Source of the DNA: Streptococcus mitis
GTDB taxonomy: Bacteria; Bacillota; Bacilli; Lactobacillales; Streptococcaceae
NCBI RefSeq assembly: GCF_013305725.1
Contig: NZ_CP047883.1
Location: 723,001 to 787,000, forward strand
Length of the DNA stretch: 64,000 bases
Reading direction: 5' to 3'
The translations under genes were made by a program, and so were the position numbers. Each line of letters opens with the position of its first letter. Position 1 is the stretch's first letter. The notes under the pieces were generated by a model. It had not been told where the DNA came from. It searched no databases and worked only from the letters and a program-made list of their open reading frames with translations. Below, in pieces: positions 32,129-41,822 of the stretch.

Positions 32129-32497
32129 ATGGCATTGAACATTGAAAACATTATTGCTGAAATTAAAGAAGCTTCAATCCTTGAATTGAACGACCTTGTA
32201 AAAGCTATCGAAGAAGAATTTGGTGTAACTGCAGCTGCTCCTGTAGCTGTTGCTGCAGCTGGTGCTGCTGACGCTGGTGCTGCTAAAGATTCATTCGACG
32301 TTGAATTGACATCTGCAGGCGACAAAAAAGTTGGCGTTATCAAAGTTGTACGTGAAATCACTGGTCTTGGTCTTAAAGAAGCTAAAGAACTTGTTGACGG
32401 TGCACCAGCACTTGTTAAAGAAGGCGTTGCAACTGCAGAAGCTGAAGAAATCAAAGCTAAATTGGAAGAAGCTGGAGCTTCAGTTACTCTTAAATAA
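32129..32497 (+). CDS. rplL: 50S ribosomal protein L7/L12
   Basis: 122 residues from the ATG at 32129, behind GGAGG. It has an N-terminal dimerisation helix, an alanine-rich hinge ([18 protein letters not shown], about 35-52) and the C-terminal factor-binding domain ([25 protein letters not shown]). It recruits translation GTPases. Its last codons contain the 15-bp attachment core used by a family of integrative conjugative elements. Confidence 0.97.
   Translation: MALNIENIIAEIKEASILELNDLVKAIEEEFGVTAAAPVAVAAAGAADAGAAKDSFDVELTSAGDKKVGVIKVVREITGLGLKEAKELVDGAPALVKEGVATAEAEEIKAKLEEAGASVTLK
32483..32497. other. attachment site of ICESa2603-family elements in the rplL 3' end
   Basis: GTTACTCTTAAATAA is the reverse complement of TTATTTAAGAGTAAC, the 15-bp direct repeat known as the rplL integration core of ICESa2603/ICESsu-type elements. 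It coincides exactly with the rplL stop region. The element-like genes start about 200 bases downstream. Confidence 0.75.
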
Positions 32498-32594
32498 GAG
32501 GTATATACCAATTAGAATTCGGAATACTATAGTATCAGCCTTTTAGAATCGTGAACACATTTTAGAAACTGATAAATAAATTTAGTTTCCTACC

Positions 32595-32637
32595 AAAAAC
32601 CCTACCAAAATTTAATTTGGCAGGGTTTTTCTTTTTA
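32595..32637 (+). terminator. rplJL terminator
   Basis: AAAACCCTACCAAA / TTTGGCAGGGTTTTT stem with a short AT loop and T tail. Confidence 0.88.
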
Positions 32638-32650
32638 ATAAAATTATTTT

Positions 32651-32683
32651 GGAGAACAGTTGAATATTGTTCTCCTTTTTTTT
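32651..32683 (+). terminator. second hairpin terminator upstream of the element remnant
   Basis: GGAGAACA / TGTTCTCC around an eight-base loop, followed by TTTTTTTT. It lies immediately before the ribosome binding site of the small ORF at 32700, so it may attenuate that gene. Confidence 0.75.
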
Positions 32684-32699
32684 ATTTTCAGGAGGAAAA

Positions 32700-32873
32700 A
32701 TGACAAAAGAATTACAATCATCACGCTATATTGTCATTTCATTTTTAATACGTGAAATGGGAATTGACATTATTGAGGCCATATCTCTTATGGCTGAATT
32801 AGAAAAAAGTGGCTTGGTTCGCTTGGAATCAAGTGGAGATTTAATACTCAAAGAACTTGGAGGAGTGCTATGA
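32700..32873 (+). CDS. small hypothetical protein of an integrative element
   Basis: 57 residues from the ATG at 32700, with a perfect CAGGAGG. It is helical (SRYIVISFLIREMGIDIIEAISLMAELEKSG), with no catalytic motif. It overlaps the RepA-like gene by four bases (ATGA), so it is coupled to it. A small ORF in front of repA is a common arrangement in streptococcal integrative conjugative elements, but I cannot assign a function. Confidence 0.55.
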   Translation: MTKELQSSRYIVISFLIREMGIDIIEAISLMAELEKSGLVRLESSGDLILKELGGVL

Positions 32874-33438
32874 AACGAATTACCGCAAATCAATACCAAA
32901 CTTCAGAACGGTATTACAAATTACCTAAAATTCTTTTTGAGGATGAGAATTATATGGATATGAAACTAGAAGTAAAGGTGGCTTATTCTATTTTAAAAGA
33001 TCGTTTAGAATTATCTCTCAGTCGTGGTTGGATAGATGAAGAAGGAGCAGTCTATTTAGTATTTTCTAATTCTAAACTGATGAAGCTATTAGGTTGTTCG
33101 AAGTCAAAATTACTGTCCATCAAAAAAATTCTTAAAGAATATGACTTAATTGATGAAGTCCAACAGTCTTCAAGTGAGAAAGGAAGACTAGCTAATAAGA
33201 TTTACTTAGGGGAATTATCTTCTACCCCAGTAGCTAATTCAAACAGGCCTAGTGTTAAAAAAGATTAGGGCAGGTCAAAAATGAAACGGCCCCCGTCTCA
33301 CATTCAGCCCCTAGTGAGACTGAAGTTAGTGAGACTAAATATAGTGAGATTGAATTTTTATTTATTGAGGATGAGAGGAACTCTCAACCTATCTTGAAAA
33401 GAAAAGTAGAAAAGGTTACATTTCTTTATCATTTTTAA
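32870..33438 (+). pseudogene. repA: RepA-type replication initiator, frameshifted remnant
   Basis: The first 132 residues (MKRITANQYQTSERYYKLPK..., then KVAYSILKDRLELSLSRGWIDEEG and LLGCSKSKLLSIKKILKEYDLIDE) match the winged-helix N-terminal domain of RepA_N-type initiators of ICEs and plasmids. The frame stops at 33268. Starting at the last base of that stop (33268), another frame continues the expected protein (GQVKNETAPVSHSAPSETEV, then SETKYSEIEF) to 33438. A one-base loss or two-base gain near 33266 therefore broke the gene. The C-terminal part usual in the family is missing. Confidence 0.75.
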
Positions 33439-33979
33439 CCTTGCTTTACTTGTCTTAGCATGCTGAACAGGATATAAGTGGAAGAGGGGATAGAAAATAA
33501 TCTGAACCAGTTCAAAACTTATTCTATTTTTTAGGACATTAAAAATTTTAGAAATTGATTCTTTCTTAAATTTGAATTTCACTAGTAGTGTAAAGATGAT
33601 TTTTTCTTTGAATAAAATCTGAATTTTCTCTGATACAATCTCAAATGTCAAGGTTCAATAATTGTTGCTTCAGTAGGTGATGATGGTCTAGATTAAAATA
33701 ATCAAGAAGCATTGAAACATTACGTTGGAGAACTTAAGGGGGAGGATTATTCACATATAGATGGGAAAGTTATGGTTATTTCTGCTGGATAAGAAATGAT
33801 ATTGATGGCACTCAAATTATATTATTAAATATTACGAATTTTGTTCAAGATAGTGTAAAATAGATTTATACTAGTTTCTAAAAATTTAATTTACATTACA
33901 AATTGATGTATTGAGACTATTCTTTGTCAGAAATACGGAGCTTTGCAGGTAGTTCTCTAAAATTTTTTGAGGTGATAGA
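33439..33979. other. degraded, AT-rich junction between element remnant and lantibiotic immunity genes
   Basis: No intact gene. A 97-residue reverse-strand reading (33358-33651) has no ribosome binding site or recognisable motif and is not called. From 33634 there is a decayed protease-like fragment. The last ~110 bases precede the response regulator gene and end in a GAGGTGA ribosome binding site. Confidence 0.55.
33634..33862 (+). pseudogene. decayed subtilisin-like protease fragment, LanP/NisP-like
   Basis: From 33634 one frame reads YNLKCQGSIIVASVGDDGLD, a stop at 33694, then NNQEALKHYVGELKGEDYSH and IDGKVMVISAG, a stop at 33790, with a shifted frame after that. GSIIVASVGDDG resembles the conserved strand and oxyanion-hole loop of subtilases (GSIVVAA-GND type). 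The following N-Q...GKV pattern recalls NisP as I remember it. In nisin-type clusters lanP directly precedes lanR-lanK, as here. It has no start codon, the catalytic Asp and His regions are missing, and there are in-frame stops. Confidence 0.4.
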
Positions 33980-34663
33980 ATGTATAAGATATTAGTTGTA
34001 GATGACGATTTTGAAATTTTGAAATTGATGCGAACTATTTTAGAGATGAAAAACTATCAGGTAACGACGTATCAAGAAGTGACCGTACCAATCAATATTA
34101 GTAATTTCAAAGGATTCGATTTGATTTTATTAGATGTAATGATGCCTAATATAGATGGTATGCAAATTTGTAAGCAGATTAGAAATAAAGTAAGCTCCCC
34201 TATTATTTTTGTTAGTGCAAAAGATACCGAAGAAGATATAGTATCAGGATTGAATTTAGGAGGAGATGACTATATTACAAAACCTTTCAGCATCAATCAA
34301 TTAATTGCTAAAGTTGCTGCAAATCTCAAACGAGAAGAACGATACAAACAAGGTGAATTAAGTAATCAAATTGTTCGAGAATTATCTCCAATAACGATTT
34401 ATTTACAAGAAAAAATTGTTTGTATTAATGGAGATAGTCTTGCCTTTACAAGTAGGGAATATGATATCATAGAGCTATTATCTAGCAATCCAAGAAAAAT
34501 TTTTACTGTACAAGATATATATGAAAACGTTTATGATGATGATGCTGAAACCCTCTTTCGTTCAATATCTGAGTATATCTATCAAATAAGATTAAAATTC
34601 TCATCCTATGGAATTAATCCTATAAAAACAGTTAGAGGTATGGGATACAAGTGGCATGATTAA
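33980..34663 (+). CDS. lanR: response regulator, OmpR family, LanR/SalR-like
   Basis: 227 residues. The receiver domain has the acidic pair in VVDDD, the phosphoacceptor Asp in FDLILLDVMMP (about residue 53) and the conserved Lys in YITKPF. The C-terminal winged helix (about 130-227) ends ISEYIYQIRLKFSSYGINPIKTVRGMGYKW. It overlaps the kinase gene by eight bases. Together with the transporter genes downstream it matches nisin, subtilin or salivaricin-type regulators, expected to sense a lantibiotic and induce the immunity genes. Confidence 0.88.
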   Translation: MYKILVVDDDFEILKLMRTILEMKNYQVTTYQEVTVPINISNFKGFDLILLDVMMPNIDGMQICKQIRNKVSSPIIFVSAKDTEEDIVSGLNLGGDDYITKPFSINQLIAKVAANLKREERYKQGELSNQIVRELSPITIYLQEKIVCINGDSLAFTSREYDIIELLSSNPRKIFTVQDIYENVYDDDAETLFRSISEYIYQIRLKFSSYGINPIKTVRGMGYKWHD

Positions 34664-35999
34664 GAAGAATACTACAATTAGAGGACGTATAATAAGGACT
34701 GTTTTAGAACTAGTAACAGGTACGTTACTGAGTATACTTTTATTTTTTATATTTACTTATTTACTTGTTTTTACAAGACAATTAAATGTATACGACTCTA
34801 AAATTGAAATTTCAGTGAGTGATACCAGCAATTTAAGTGATGTAGTTCAAGCAATGAATAACTCTATATTTGACTATGTTGTATTTAATCGCAAGACAGG
34901 TACAATTGAAGAGGGTAATTATCAAAAAAAGGATTTGCCTGCCTATCGAGAAGTTTTTGCTAAAAATGAATCTGTAAGTAATAGTGAGGTGTATTATGGG
35001 TATTATGCTAATTCAGAGATTGTACTTACTGTCAGGCAACCCATGATACCTGAGTTTGTTAATCCGAATTTGCGTCACATTTCATTTAATCTATTTTCTT
35101 ATTTATTTTTCTTCGTTTTCGAAACGATTTTACTCATTTGGTCACTTACAAGATTAATAAAAGAATTTTCAAAAAATTTTCTACTTATACAAAAAAAAGC
35201 TTTAAACATGGGGCAGTTAACATTTAAAGAAAAAAACATTCCCGCTCAAATACAAGAGTTCGATGAAATTCTCTCTGTATTATATCAAAAGGACGACGAG
35301 TTAACTAATTTACTCAAATCAGAGAGAAGGGAGAAGGAAGATTTATCTTTTCAAGTTGGTGCATTAGCTCATGATGTAAAAACTCCTTTAACAGTACTAA
35401 AGGGAAATTTAGAGTTGCTTGAATTAACTAACCTGACTGATCAACAGAAGGAATATACTCAGTCAATGAATAACAGTATAGTGATTTTTGAAAGATACTT
35501 TAGTTCAATGATTGATTATTCAAGATTACTAATTGAAGATAAAGATTATGGGGAACAGATATATTTACCTGATTTTTTAAGTGATCTGTCAGTAGAGGCG
35601 AAATCTGTAATGAATAATGCAAAGGTTGATTTCAAAATTATTAATACTACAAAATTAATATTTTTTAAGGGAAATCGCTTTAATTTAAATCGGGCATTAA
35701 TTAACATTTTAGCAAATGCAGCAAGATATAGTTCTGGAGAAAAAAAAGTTACGCTTACTATCATTGAGGAAACAGAGTATATTAATTTTGTAGTGTGGAA
35801 TAATGGTCTGCCTTTTACTGAACAGTCCTTATTAAATGCAGATAAGTTATTTTATACTGAGAATAAAGGTAGGAATAATAAGCACTATGGTTTAGGGTTA
35901 GCATTTGCTAAACAAGTTGCAACTAGACATTTAGGAGAATTGTTTTTATCAAATCCAGATAGAGGTGGCGCTCAAGTGACGTTGCTTATTAAAAAATAA
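34656..35999 (+). CDS. lanK: sensor histidine kinase, LanK-like
   Basis: 447 residues. Two membrane segments (about 12-36 and 145-168) enclose a ~110-residue extracellular sensor. The dimerisation box is FQVGALAHDVKTPLTVLKGN with the phosphoacceptor His. The ATPase domain has the N box NRALINILANAARYS, FVVWNNGLPF and GLGLAFAKQVATRHLG. The large extracellular domain fits lantibiotic-sensing kinases such as NisK rather than the short-loop BceS type. The ligand is inferred only. A terminator (36045-36086) separates it from the transporter genes. Confidence 0.85.
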   Translation: MIKKNTTIRGRIIRTVLELVTGTLLSILLFFIFTYLLVFTRQLNVYDSKIEISVSDTSNLSDVVQAMNNSIFDYVVFNRKTGTIEEGNYQKKDLPAYREVFAKNESVSNSEVYYGYYANSEIVLTVRQPMIPEFVNPNLRHISFNLFSYLFFFVFETILLIWSLTRLIKEFSKNFLLIQKKALNMGQLTFKEKNIPAQIQEFDEILSVLYQKDDELTNLLKSERREKEDLSFQVGALAHDVKTPLTVLKGNLELLELTNLTDQQKEYTQSMNNSIVIFERYFSSMIDYSRLLIEDKDYGEQIYLPDFLSDLSVEAKSVMNNAKVDFKIINTTKLIFFKGNRFNLNRALINILANAARYSSGEKKVTLTIIEETEYINFVVWNNGLPFTEQSLLNADKLFYTENKGRNNKHYGLGLAFAKQVATRHLGELFLSNPDRGGAQVTLLIKK

Positions 36000-36044
36000 T
36001 TCTGTAAGGATATATTAGATAGCTTCCATATAATAGTTATGTAT

Positions 36045-36086
36045 AAAAATAGATGGTTTTCTAAATTGAGGACTGTCTATTTTTTT
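36045..36086 (+). terminator. terminator between lanRK and lanFEG
   Basis: AAAAATAGA / TCTATTTTT arms around a ~20-base loop, then a T run. It makes the transporter operon a separate transcript. Confidence 0.65.
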
Positions 36087-36109
36087 AATTTTGTAAAATT
36101 GGAAATTCT

Positions 36110-36160
36110 GAACAAATTTTGAAAAATAAAGTATAACATACAAGTATAAAACAAGGAGGA
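36110..36160 (+). promoter_or_regulatory. candidate regulated promoter of the lanFEG-lanI operon
   Basis: An AT-rich stretch with a possible -10 (TATAAC at ~36132) and little -35 similarity, followed by ACAAGGAGG before lanF. Weak core elements are expected if activation depends on the neighbouring response regulator, but no defined operator repeat is certain. Confidence 0.35.
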
Positions 36161-36169
36161 ATTATAGTT

Positions 36170-36856
36170 ATGAATATACAAGTTCAAAAACTTAGAAAAT
36201 CATATAAGGATAGAGAAGTACTGAAAAATATTTCTTTTGAAATAAAAGAGGGGAGTATTTGTGGATTATTAGGTATTAATGGTGCAGGAAAATCAACAAT
36301 TATGAAGATTATTTTTGGTCTTGAAAATGCTGATAGTGGTACGGTTATTTTTAATGGGAAAAAAAATGCGGGTATATATGAGATTGGAGCGCTTATTGAA
36401 ACTCCAGCTATCTACATGAACTTATCTGCTTATGATAACTTAAAAACAAGAGCATTGTTATATGACATTTCTGACGAACGAATTAATGAAGTATTAAACT
36501 TGATTGGGCTATCTAATACGGGAAAGAAAAAAGCAGGGAGCTTTTCTTTAGGTATGAAACAACGTTTGGGATTAGGTATGGCAATAATTACTAGTCCAGA
36601 TTTGCTCATTTTAGATGAACCTACCAATGGATTGGATCCAGATGGTATAAAGGAATTGTTGAATTTAATGATTTCTTTAAAGAAATCAGGAATGACAATT
36701 CTTTTATCTAGCCATCAACTGTATGAAGTTAGTAAAGTGGCAGATAAAGTTGTTATTTTACATGATGGTCAAATTTTTTACGATGGTTCGAATGTTCAAA
36801 GTGATGATTTAGAATCTTTATTTATAAGAATTGTTCATGGAGGTGACGCAATATGA
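36170..36856 (+). CDS. lanF: lantibiotic immunity ABC transporter ATPase, LanF-like
   Basis: 228 residues. Walker A is GINGAGKST, the signature is FSLGMKQRLGLG, Walker B is LLILDEPTNGLD and the switch His is in LLSSHQL. The Q-loop position reads IGALIETPAIYMNLSAYDNL, with Glu replacing Gln. This E-loop variant marks LanF and related peptide-antibiotic protection transporters. It energises expulsion of lantibiotic from the membrane with the two permeases that follow, and overlaps the first by four bases. Confidence 0.9.
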   Translation: MNIQVQKLRKSYKDREVLKNISFEIKEGSICGLLGINGAGKSTIMKIIFGLENADSGTVIFNGKKNAGIYEIGALIETPAIYMNLSAYDNLKTRALLYDISDERINEVLNLIGLSNTGKKKAGSFSLGMKQRLGLGMAIITSPDLLILDEPTNGLDPDGIKELLNLMISLKKSGMTILLSSHQLYEVSKVADKVVILHDGQIFYDGSNVQSDDLESLFIRIVHGGDAI

Positions 36857-37593
36857 TAAAAATATTTAAATCAGAATGGTTAAAACAGCGAAAAAATACA
36901 TCCAAAAAATTCTTGATAATAGCTCCTGGATTGTCGATTTTAATAGCTGTATTACTTGTTGGACCGAGTATTCTAGAAAGTTTTTCAATATATTGGTGGG
37001 AAGCCGTCTTTTTGTACACGCTTATTGGATTGTTATTTTTATATGATTATAAAGCAGAAGAAGCTGCAGGAAACTTCCAGAATATATACTTTCGAAATGA
37101 TAGCATAAAAATATATATCGTAAAGATACTTTTAAAATTAAAAGATTTACTCATTTCGAACGTATGGTTTTTAGCTATATTATTATTTACAAGTAATTTT
37201 TTGTATGGCGACTTAATATCATTGAATATAATTGGTGACTTAATTTGTTTAGTACTTATTTCGATAACATCCATATGGGTATTGCCACTCTTGTATCTAT
37301 TTTCGAAACGGATCAACCCCTATATCTTAGTATCTATTAACTCCTTGATTTGTTTTTTGGTTGCACCTTTTATCGCTCAAAGTAGCTTTTGGTTCTTCTT
37401 TCCTTTTACATATCATTATAAAATTGCTTATAGTCTTATGTATATAAAACCGTCAGGAGATTTAGATTTAACAAATCATGTAACAGACGTTAAAATGGTA
37501 GTATTTACCGTATTTCTATCATTGATTCTATTTATTGTTTCTTTGTTAATGTTAAATTGGAGGTTAAGTAATGATCCAATTGCTAAAAAGTGA
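36853..37593 (+). CDS. lanE: lantibiotic immunity ABC permease, LanE-like
   Basis: 246 residues with six membrane segments. The N-terminus MIKIFKSEWLKQRKNTSKKFL is the typical start of MutE/EpiE/LanE permeases (short amphipathic KSE-LK motif before the first membrane helix). It overlaps lanF by four bases and the second permease by 23, so the three are translated in concert. It is strongly AT-rich compared with the housekeeping genes. Confidence 0.83.
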   Translation: MIKIFKSEWLKQRKNTSKKFLIIAPGLSILIAVLLVGPSILESFSIYWWEAVFLYTLIGLLFLYDYKAEEAAGNFQNIYFRNDSIKIYIVKILLKLKDLLISNVWFLAILLFTSNFLYGDLISLNIIGDLICLVLISITSIWVLPLLYLFSKRINPYILVSINSLICFLVAPFIAQSSFWFFFPFTYHYKIAYSLMYIKPSGDLDLTNHVTDVKMVVFTVFLSLILFIVSLLMLNWRLSNDPIAKK

Positions 37594-38233
37594 AATGATT
37601 AAATTTAAAGGTTCGTATCAACTATACATTATTTTGATTTTGTCTACTATACAACTATTGACAATTCCAATTTACATATTATCTGTAAATAACACAATTG
37701 TATTGGAAAATATTATCTTTTTACCCATGTTAGGCTATTGTATGATAACTACGATAATCACTTTATTAGTATCTGAACAAGAAATCAATGCTAATAATTA
37801 TCAGAATATTAAAGGCTCGAGAAATACAGCCAGTATATGGGGAGCGAAAATTTTTGTGTTAGATTTACTATTATCTTTACTTACTATTCCTTTATGGGTA
37901 GTTGTAGGTATAGAGTTAGAACACTTTTCATATTATTTTTACGTAGGAATAGTTAGTTGGTTATTACTAATATTGCTAAATCATTTCCACATGCTATTGA
38001 CATTGTTTATTGCGAAAGGTGGCAATTTACTTATTGCTGTTGTAGAAAGTTTATTTATATTATTTGCAACAAATAAAGTTTTTCTTAATATTTTTTGGAT
38101 TCCAGTAATTTTACCAGTTAATATAATTTTAGAAAATAATTTTAGAAGCACAACTAATTTATTAGCTTTAACTTTTTATGTTGTATTATTGTTTGTTGCT
38201 AATTTAGTAGTTGTAAGCAGAAAAGGTGTTTAA
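37571..38233 (+). CDS. lanG: lantibiotic immunity ABC permease, LanG-like
   Basis: 220 residues, about six membrane segments. The N-terminus MIQLLKSEMIKFKGSYQLYI repeats the KSE-K motif of its partner. Length and order (ATPase, permease, permease) match LanFEG systems. Its ribosome binding site, GGAGG, lies inside the end of the preceding gene. About 160 non-coding bases with no clear signal separate it from the lipoprotein gene. Confidence 0.83.
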   Translation: MIQLLKSEMIKFKGSYQLYIILILSTIQLLTIPIYILSVNNTIVLENIIFLPMLGYCMITTIITLLVSEQEINANNYQNIKGSRNTASIWGAKIFVLDLLLSLLTIPLWVVVGIELEHFSYYFYVGIVSWLLLILLNHFHMLLTLFIAKGGNLLIAVVESLFILFATNKVFLNIFWIPVILPVNIILENNFRSTTNLLALTFYVVLLFVANLVVVSRKGV

Positions 38234-38395
38234 TTATATATTCTGATGGAAATGAAGAAAGTGTTTAATTTTTCGATGGAAGTTTGGGAGTTGTTTTGAC
38301 TTTACTTTATAACCAAAATAAATCTGTAAAGACATATTGGAGAGAGGCGTTATTGATTTTTGATAATTTAACTATAGAAAATTAGGAGGAGAACT

Positions 38396-39058
38396 ATGAA
38401 ATTCAAAAAGATCTATCTTTCCGTAATTTTTTTCTTAAGTTTACTTGGATTGACTGGATGTACATATGAGAAGTATGATGTTAAATTTCTCGACTCAAGT
38501 TATAATCGATTTGATTATAAAGGAGAGCATTATGGTGTAACTAATCAATTAATTTCATATGAAGATATTGAAAGTAAAGTAAGCAATCATGATGATACTT
38601 ATGAAATATCTTACGATGATTCCAATAATGAAATAAAGAATGATTTGTTGGAGATTGGTGACTTATATCAGACCAAAAATAGAGAATTTGCCATAAAAAT
38701 TGATAGTACTTTCTATAAATGTAGACTAGTTGATAATATTTCTAAAGAAGAACTACTAAAAGTTTCTGACTTATTTAATGTTCATTTAGTAGGAGGATTT
38801 GCTATCAATGAGCAAGAAGCCAGAGAGTTGAAGATAGGGGAACAATCATTTACAATTACTGAAGAAATTATTCCTAAAGAAGAGCTTAGTGCTACAGTTG
38901 CTAACTTAGATAATCAAGTGAAGTCAGTCACTAGATTATCAGGGGAGCACGAAAGTTGGAAATATGGAGAAATTTGTTCTTTAAAAAATCAGTCTATCCA
39001 TGAGAAAGTAGCAGTTAAATTGAATGGAGAATATCATTTGGCTTTCTTAAGAAGTTAA
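38396..39058 (+). CDS. lanI: NisI-like lantibiotic immunity lipoprotein
   Basis: 220 residues with a lipoprotein signal peptide and lipobox LGLTGC (Cys about residue 21). The mature part shows two related halves: VKFLDSSYNRFDYKGEHYGVT near the start and a C-terminal block SWKYGEICSLKNQSIHEKVAVKLNG. Both resemble, from memory, NisI blocks (VRFDEGSYTNFIYDNKSYFV and WDYGEIHSIRGKSLTEAFAV). NisI binds nisin at the cell surface. An AGGAGGAG precedes the ATG. Position after lanFEG supports a role in lantibiotic protection. Confidence 0.8.
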   Translation: MKFKKIYLSVIFFLSLLGLTGCTYEKYDVKFLDSSYNRFDYKGEHYGVTNQLISYEDIESKVSNHDDTYEISYDDSNNEIKNDLLEIGDLYQTKNREFAIKIDSTFYKCRLVDNISKEELLKVSDLFNVHLVGGFAINEQEARELKIGEQSFTITEEIIPKEELSATVANLDNQVKSVTRLSGEHESWKYGEICSLKNQSIHEKVAVKLNGEYHLAFLRS

Positions 39059-39132
39059 ACTGGGCAAAAAGTCTTTAAAAGAAAAAACGCCAAATAATAG
39101 AGCGACTACATTAGTAGCTTAAAGACATGATT

Positions 39133-39168
39133 AAACCGCTATTCTTAGGAGTAGTGGTTTTTCTTTTT
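39133..39168 (+). terminator. terminator after lanI
   Basis: AAACCGCTATTC-TTA-GGAGTAGTGGTTT stem followed by TTCTTTTTG. Confidence 0.75.
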
Positions 39169-39213
39169 GTTTAAAAAGGGGGCGAGTAAGTAATTTTCTA
39201 ACTGTTTAACTCA

Positions 39214-39247
39214 ACCAAAAAATCCTCAATCGGAGCGATTGAGGATT
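39214..39247 (-). terminator. gdhA terminator
   Basis: On the reverse strand, AATCCTCAATCG-CTCC-GATTGAGGATT is followed by TTTTTTGG. Confidence 0.85.
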
Positions 39248-39260
39248 GAGCAAATAACTC

Positions 39261-40625
<1,365 letters not shown>

Positions 40626-40646
40626 TCATATTTTATTACGTGAGTC

Positions 40647-40675
40647 ATTATAGCAGAATTTTTTTTAACTGTAAA
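40647..40675 (-). promoter_or_regulatory. gdhA promoter
   Basis: On the reverse strand TTTACA, a 17-bp spacer and TATAAT, ending about 40 bases before the gdhA start. Confidence 0.75.
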
Positions 40676-40811
40676 GAGAAAAAACAAAAATTTTCTAAAA
40701 ATTCTTTCAATTTGATTTTTGGGATTGTTTTAAATTGGAATTTTTTATAATAGATAAAAATACGAACGTTTTTCTTATAAATGACTTTCTTAAAAAGAAA
40801 AGCTGAAAATA

Positions 40812-40820
40812 TGGTATAAT
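40812..40820 (+). promoter_or_regulatory. pyrDA promoter, extended -10
   Basis: TGGTATAAT 35 bases before the pyrDA ATG. No PyrR-type leader fits in the short gap. Confidence 0.65.
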
Positions 40821-40854
40821 ATTAGCAATAAAAGGAATCTGGAGGATCAGAATC

Positions 40855-41790
40855 ATGGTATCAACGAAAACGCAAATTGCTGGTTTTGAGTTTGATAATT
40901 GTTTGATGAATGCAGCAGGTGTGGCTTGTATGACGATAGAGGAGTTAGAGGGCGTTAAAAACTCAGCGGCAGGAACCTTTGTCACGAAGACAGCGACCTT
41001 GGACTTTCGTCAGGGAAATCCTGAGCCACGCTATCAAGATGTTCCCCTTGGTTCTATCAACTCTATGGGATTACCGAATAATGGCTTAGATTATTATTTG
41101 GACTATCTTTTGGATCTGCAGGAAAAAGAGCCGAACCGGACTTTCTTCTTATCTCTAGTTGGCATGTCTCCAGAGGAAACCCATACTATCTTGAAAAAAG
41201 TCCAAGAGAGTGAGTTTCGTGGTCTGACTGAGCTAAATCTTTCCTGTCCAAATGTTCCAGGGAAACCTCAGATTGCCTATGATTTTGAGACAACTGATCG
41301 AATTTTATCAGAAGTATTTGCCTACTTTACCAAACCTCTTGGAATTAAGCTCCCACCTTATTTTGATATTGTTCACTTTGACCAAGCGGCAGCTATTTTC
41401 AACAAGTACCCGCTCAAGTTTGTCAACTGTGTTAACTCTATCGGAAACGGCCTTTATATAGAAGATGAGTCCGTCGTTATTCGTCCTAAAAATGGTTTTG
41501 GGGGGATTGGTGGAGAGTATATCAAACCGACTGCTTTAGCTAATGTTCATGCCTTTTATCAACGCTTAAACCCTCAAATTCAAATTATTGGTACAGGTGG
41601 CGTTTTGACTGGTCGTGATGCCTTTGAACATATCCTCTGTGGAGCAAGTATGGTGCAGGTGGGAACCACCCTTCACAAAGAAGGAGTTGGTGCTTTTGAT
41701 CGTATTACTAATGAACTGAAAGCAATCATGGAGGAAAAAGGGTACGAAAGCCTAGAAGATTTCCGTGGGAAATTGCACTATATTGATTAA
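40855..41790 (+). CDS. pyrDA: dihydroorotate dehydrogenase A (fumarate-type, class 1A)
   Basis: 311 residues. A cytosolic FMN enzyme oxidising dihydroorotate to orotate with fumarate as acceptor. The catalytic cysteine is in [15 protein letters not shown] (about residue 130). FMN contacts are in [16 protein letters not shown] and [14 protein letters not shown]. The class 1A type of lactic acid bacteria is recognisable by length and by the absence of a PyrK partner. GGAGGA lies eight bases before the ATG. Confidence 0.94.
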   Translation: MVSTKTQIAGFEFDNCLMNAAGVACMTIEELEGVKNSAAGTFVTKTATLDFRQGNPEPRYQDVPLGSINSMGLPNNGLDYYLDYLLDLQEKEPNRTFFLSLVGMSPEETHTILKKVQESEFRGLTELNLSCPNVPGKPQIAYDFETTDRILSEVFAYFTKPLGIKLPPYFDIVHFDQAAAIFNKYPLKFVNCVNSIGNGLYIEDESVVIRPKNGFGGIGGEYIKPTALANVHAFYQRLNPQIQIIGTGGVLTGRDAFEHILCGASMVQVGTTLHKEGVGAFDRITNELKAIMEEKGYESLEDFRGKLHYID

Positions 41791-41822
41791 ATGAACTAAA
41801 AAGTTAGAAGAAAGGAGAGAAG

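Noticed and set aside
33358..33651. 97-residue reverse-strand ORF between repA remnant and lanR
   Set aside because: No ribosome binding site or recognised motif, AT-driven composition, and overlap with both the shifted repA frame and the protease-like remnant.
33980..38233. BceRS-BceAB type bacitracin resistance module
   Set aside because: The kinase has a large extracellular sensor rather than a short loop, and the permeases are two small LanE/LanG-type proteins instead of one ten-helix BceB.
32700..39058. Intact integrative conjugative element or prophage
   Set aside because: No integrase, relaxase, coupling protein, type IV secretion or phage structural gene is present; only a broken repA and a small ORF remain.
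39128..39175. 15-codon hydrophobic ORF (MIKPLFLGVVVFLFV) after lanI, considered as a small peptide
   Set aside because: It coincides with the hairpin and T tail of the terminator and has no ribosome binding site.
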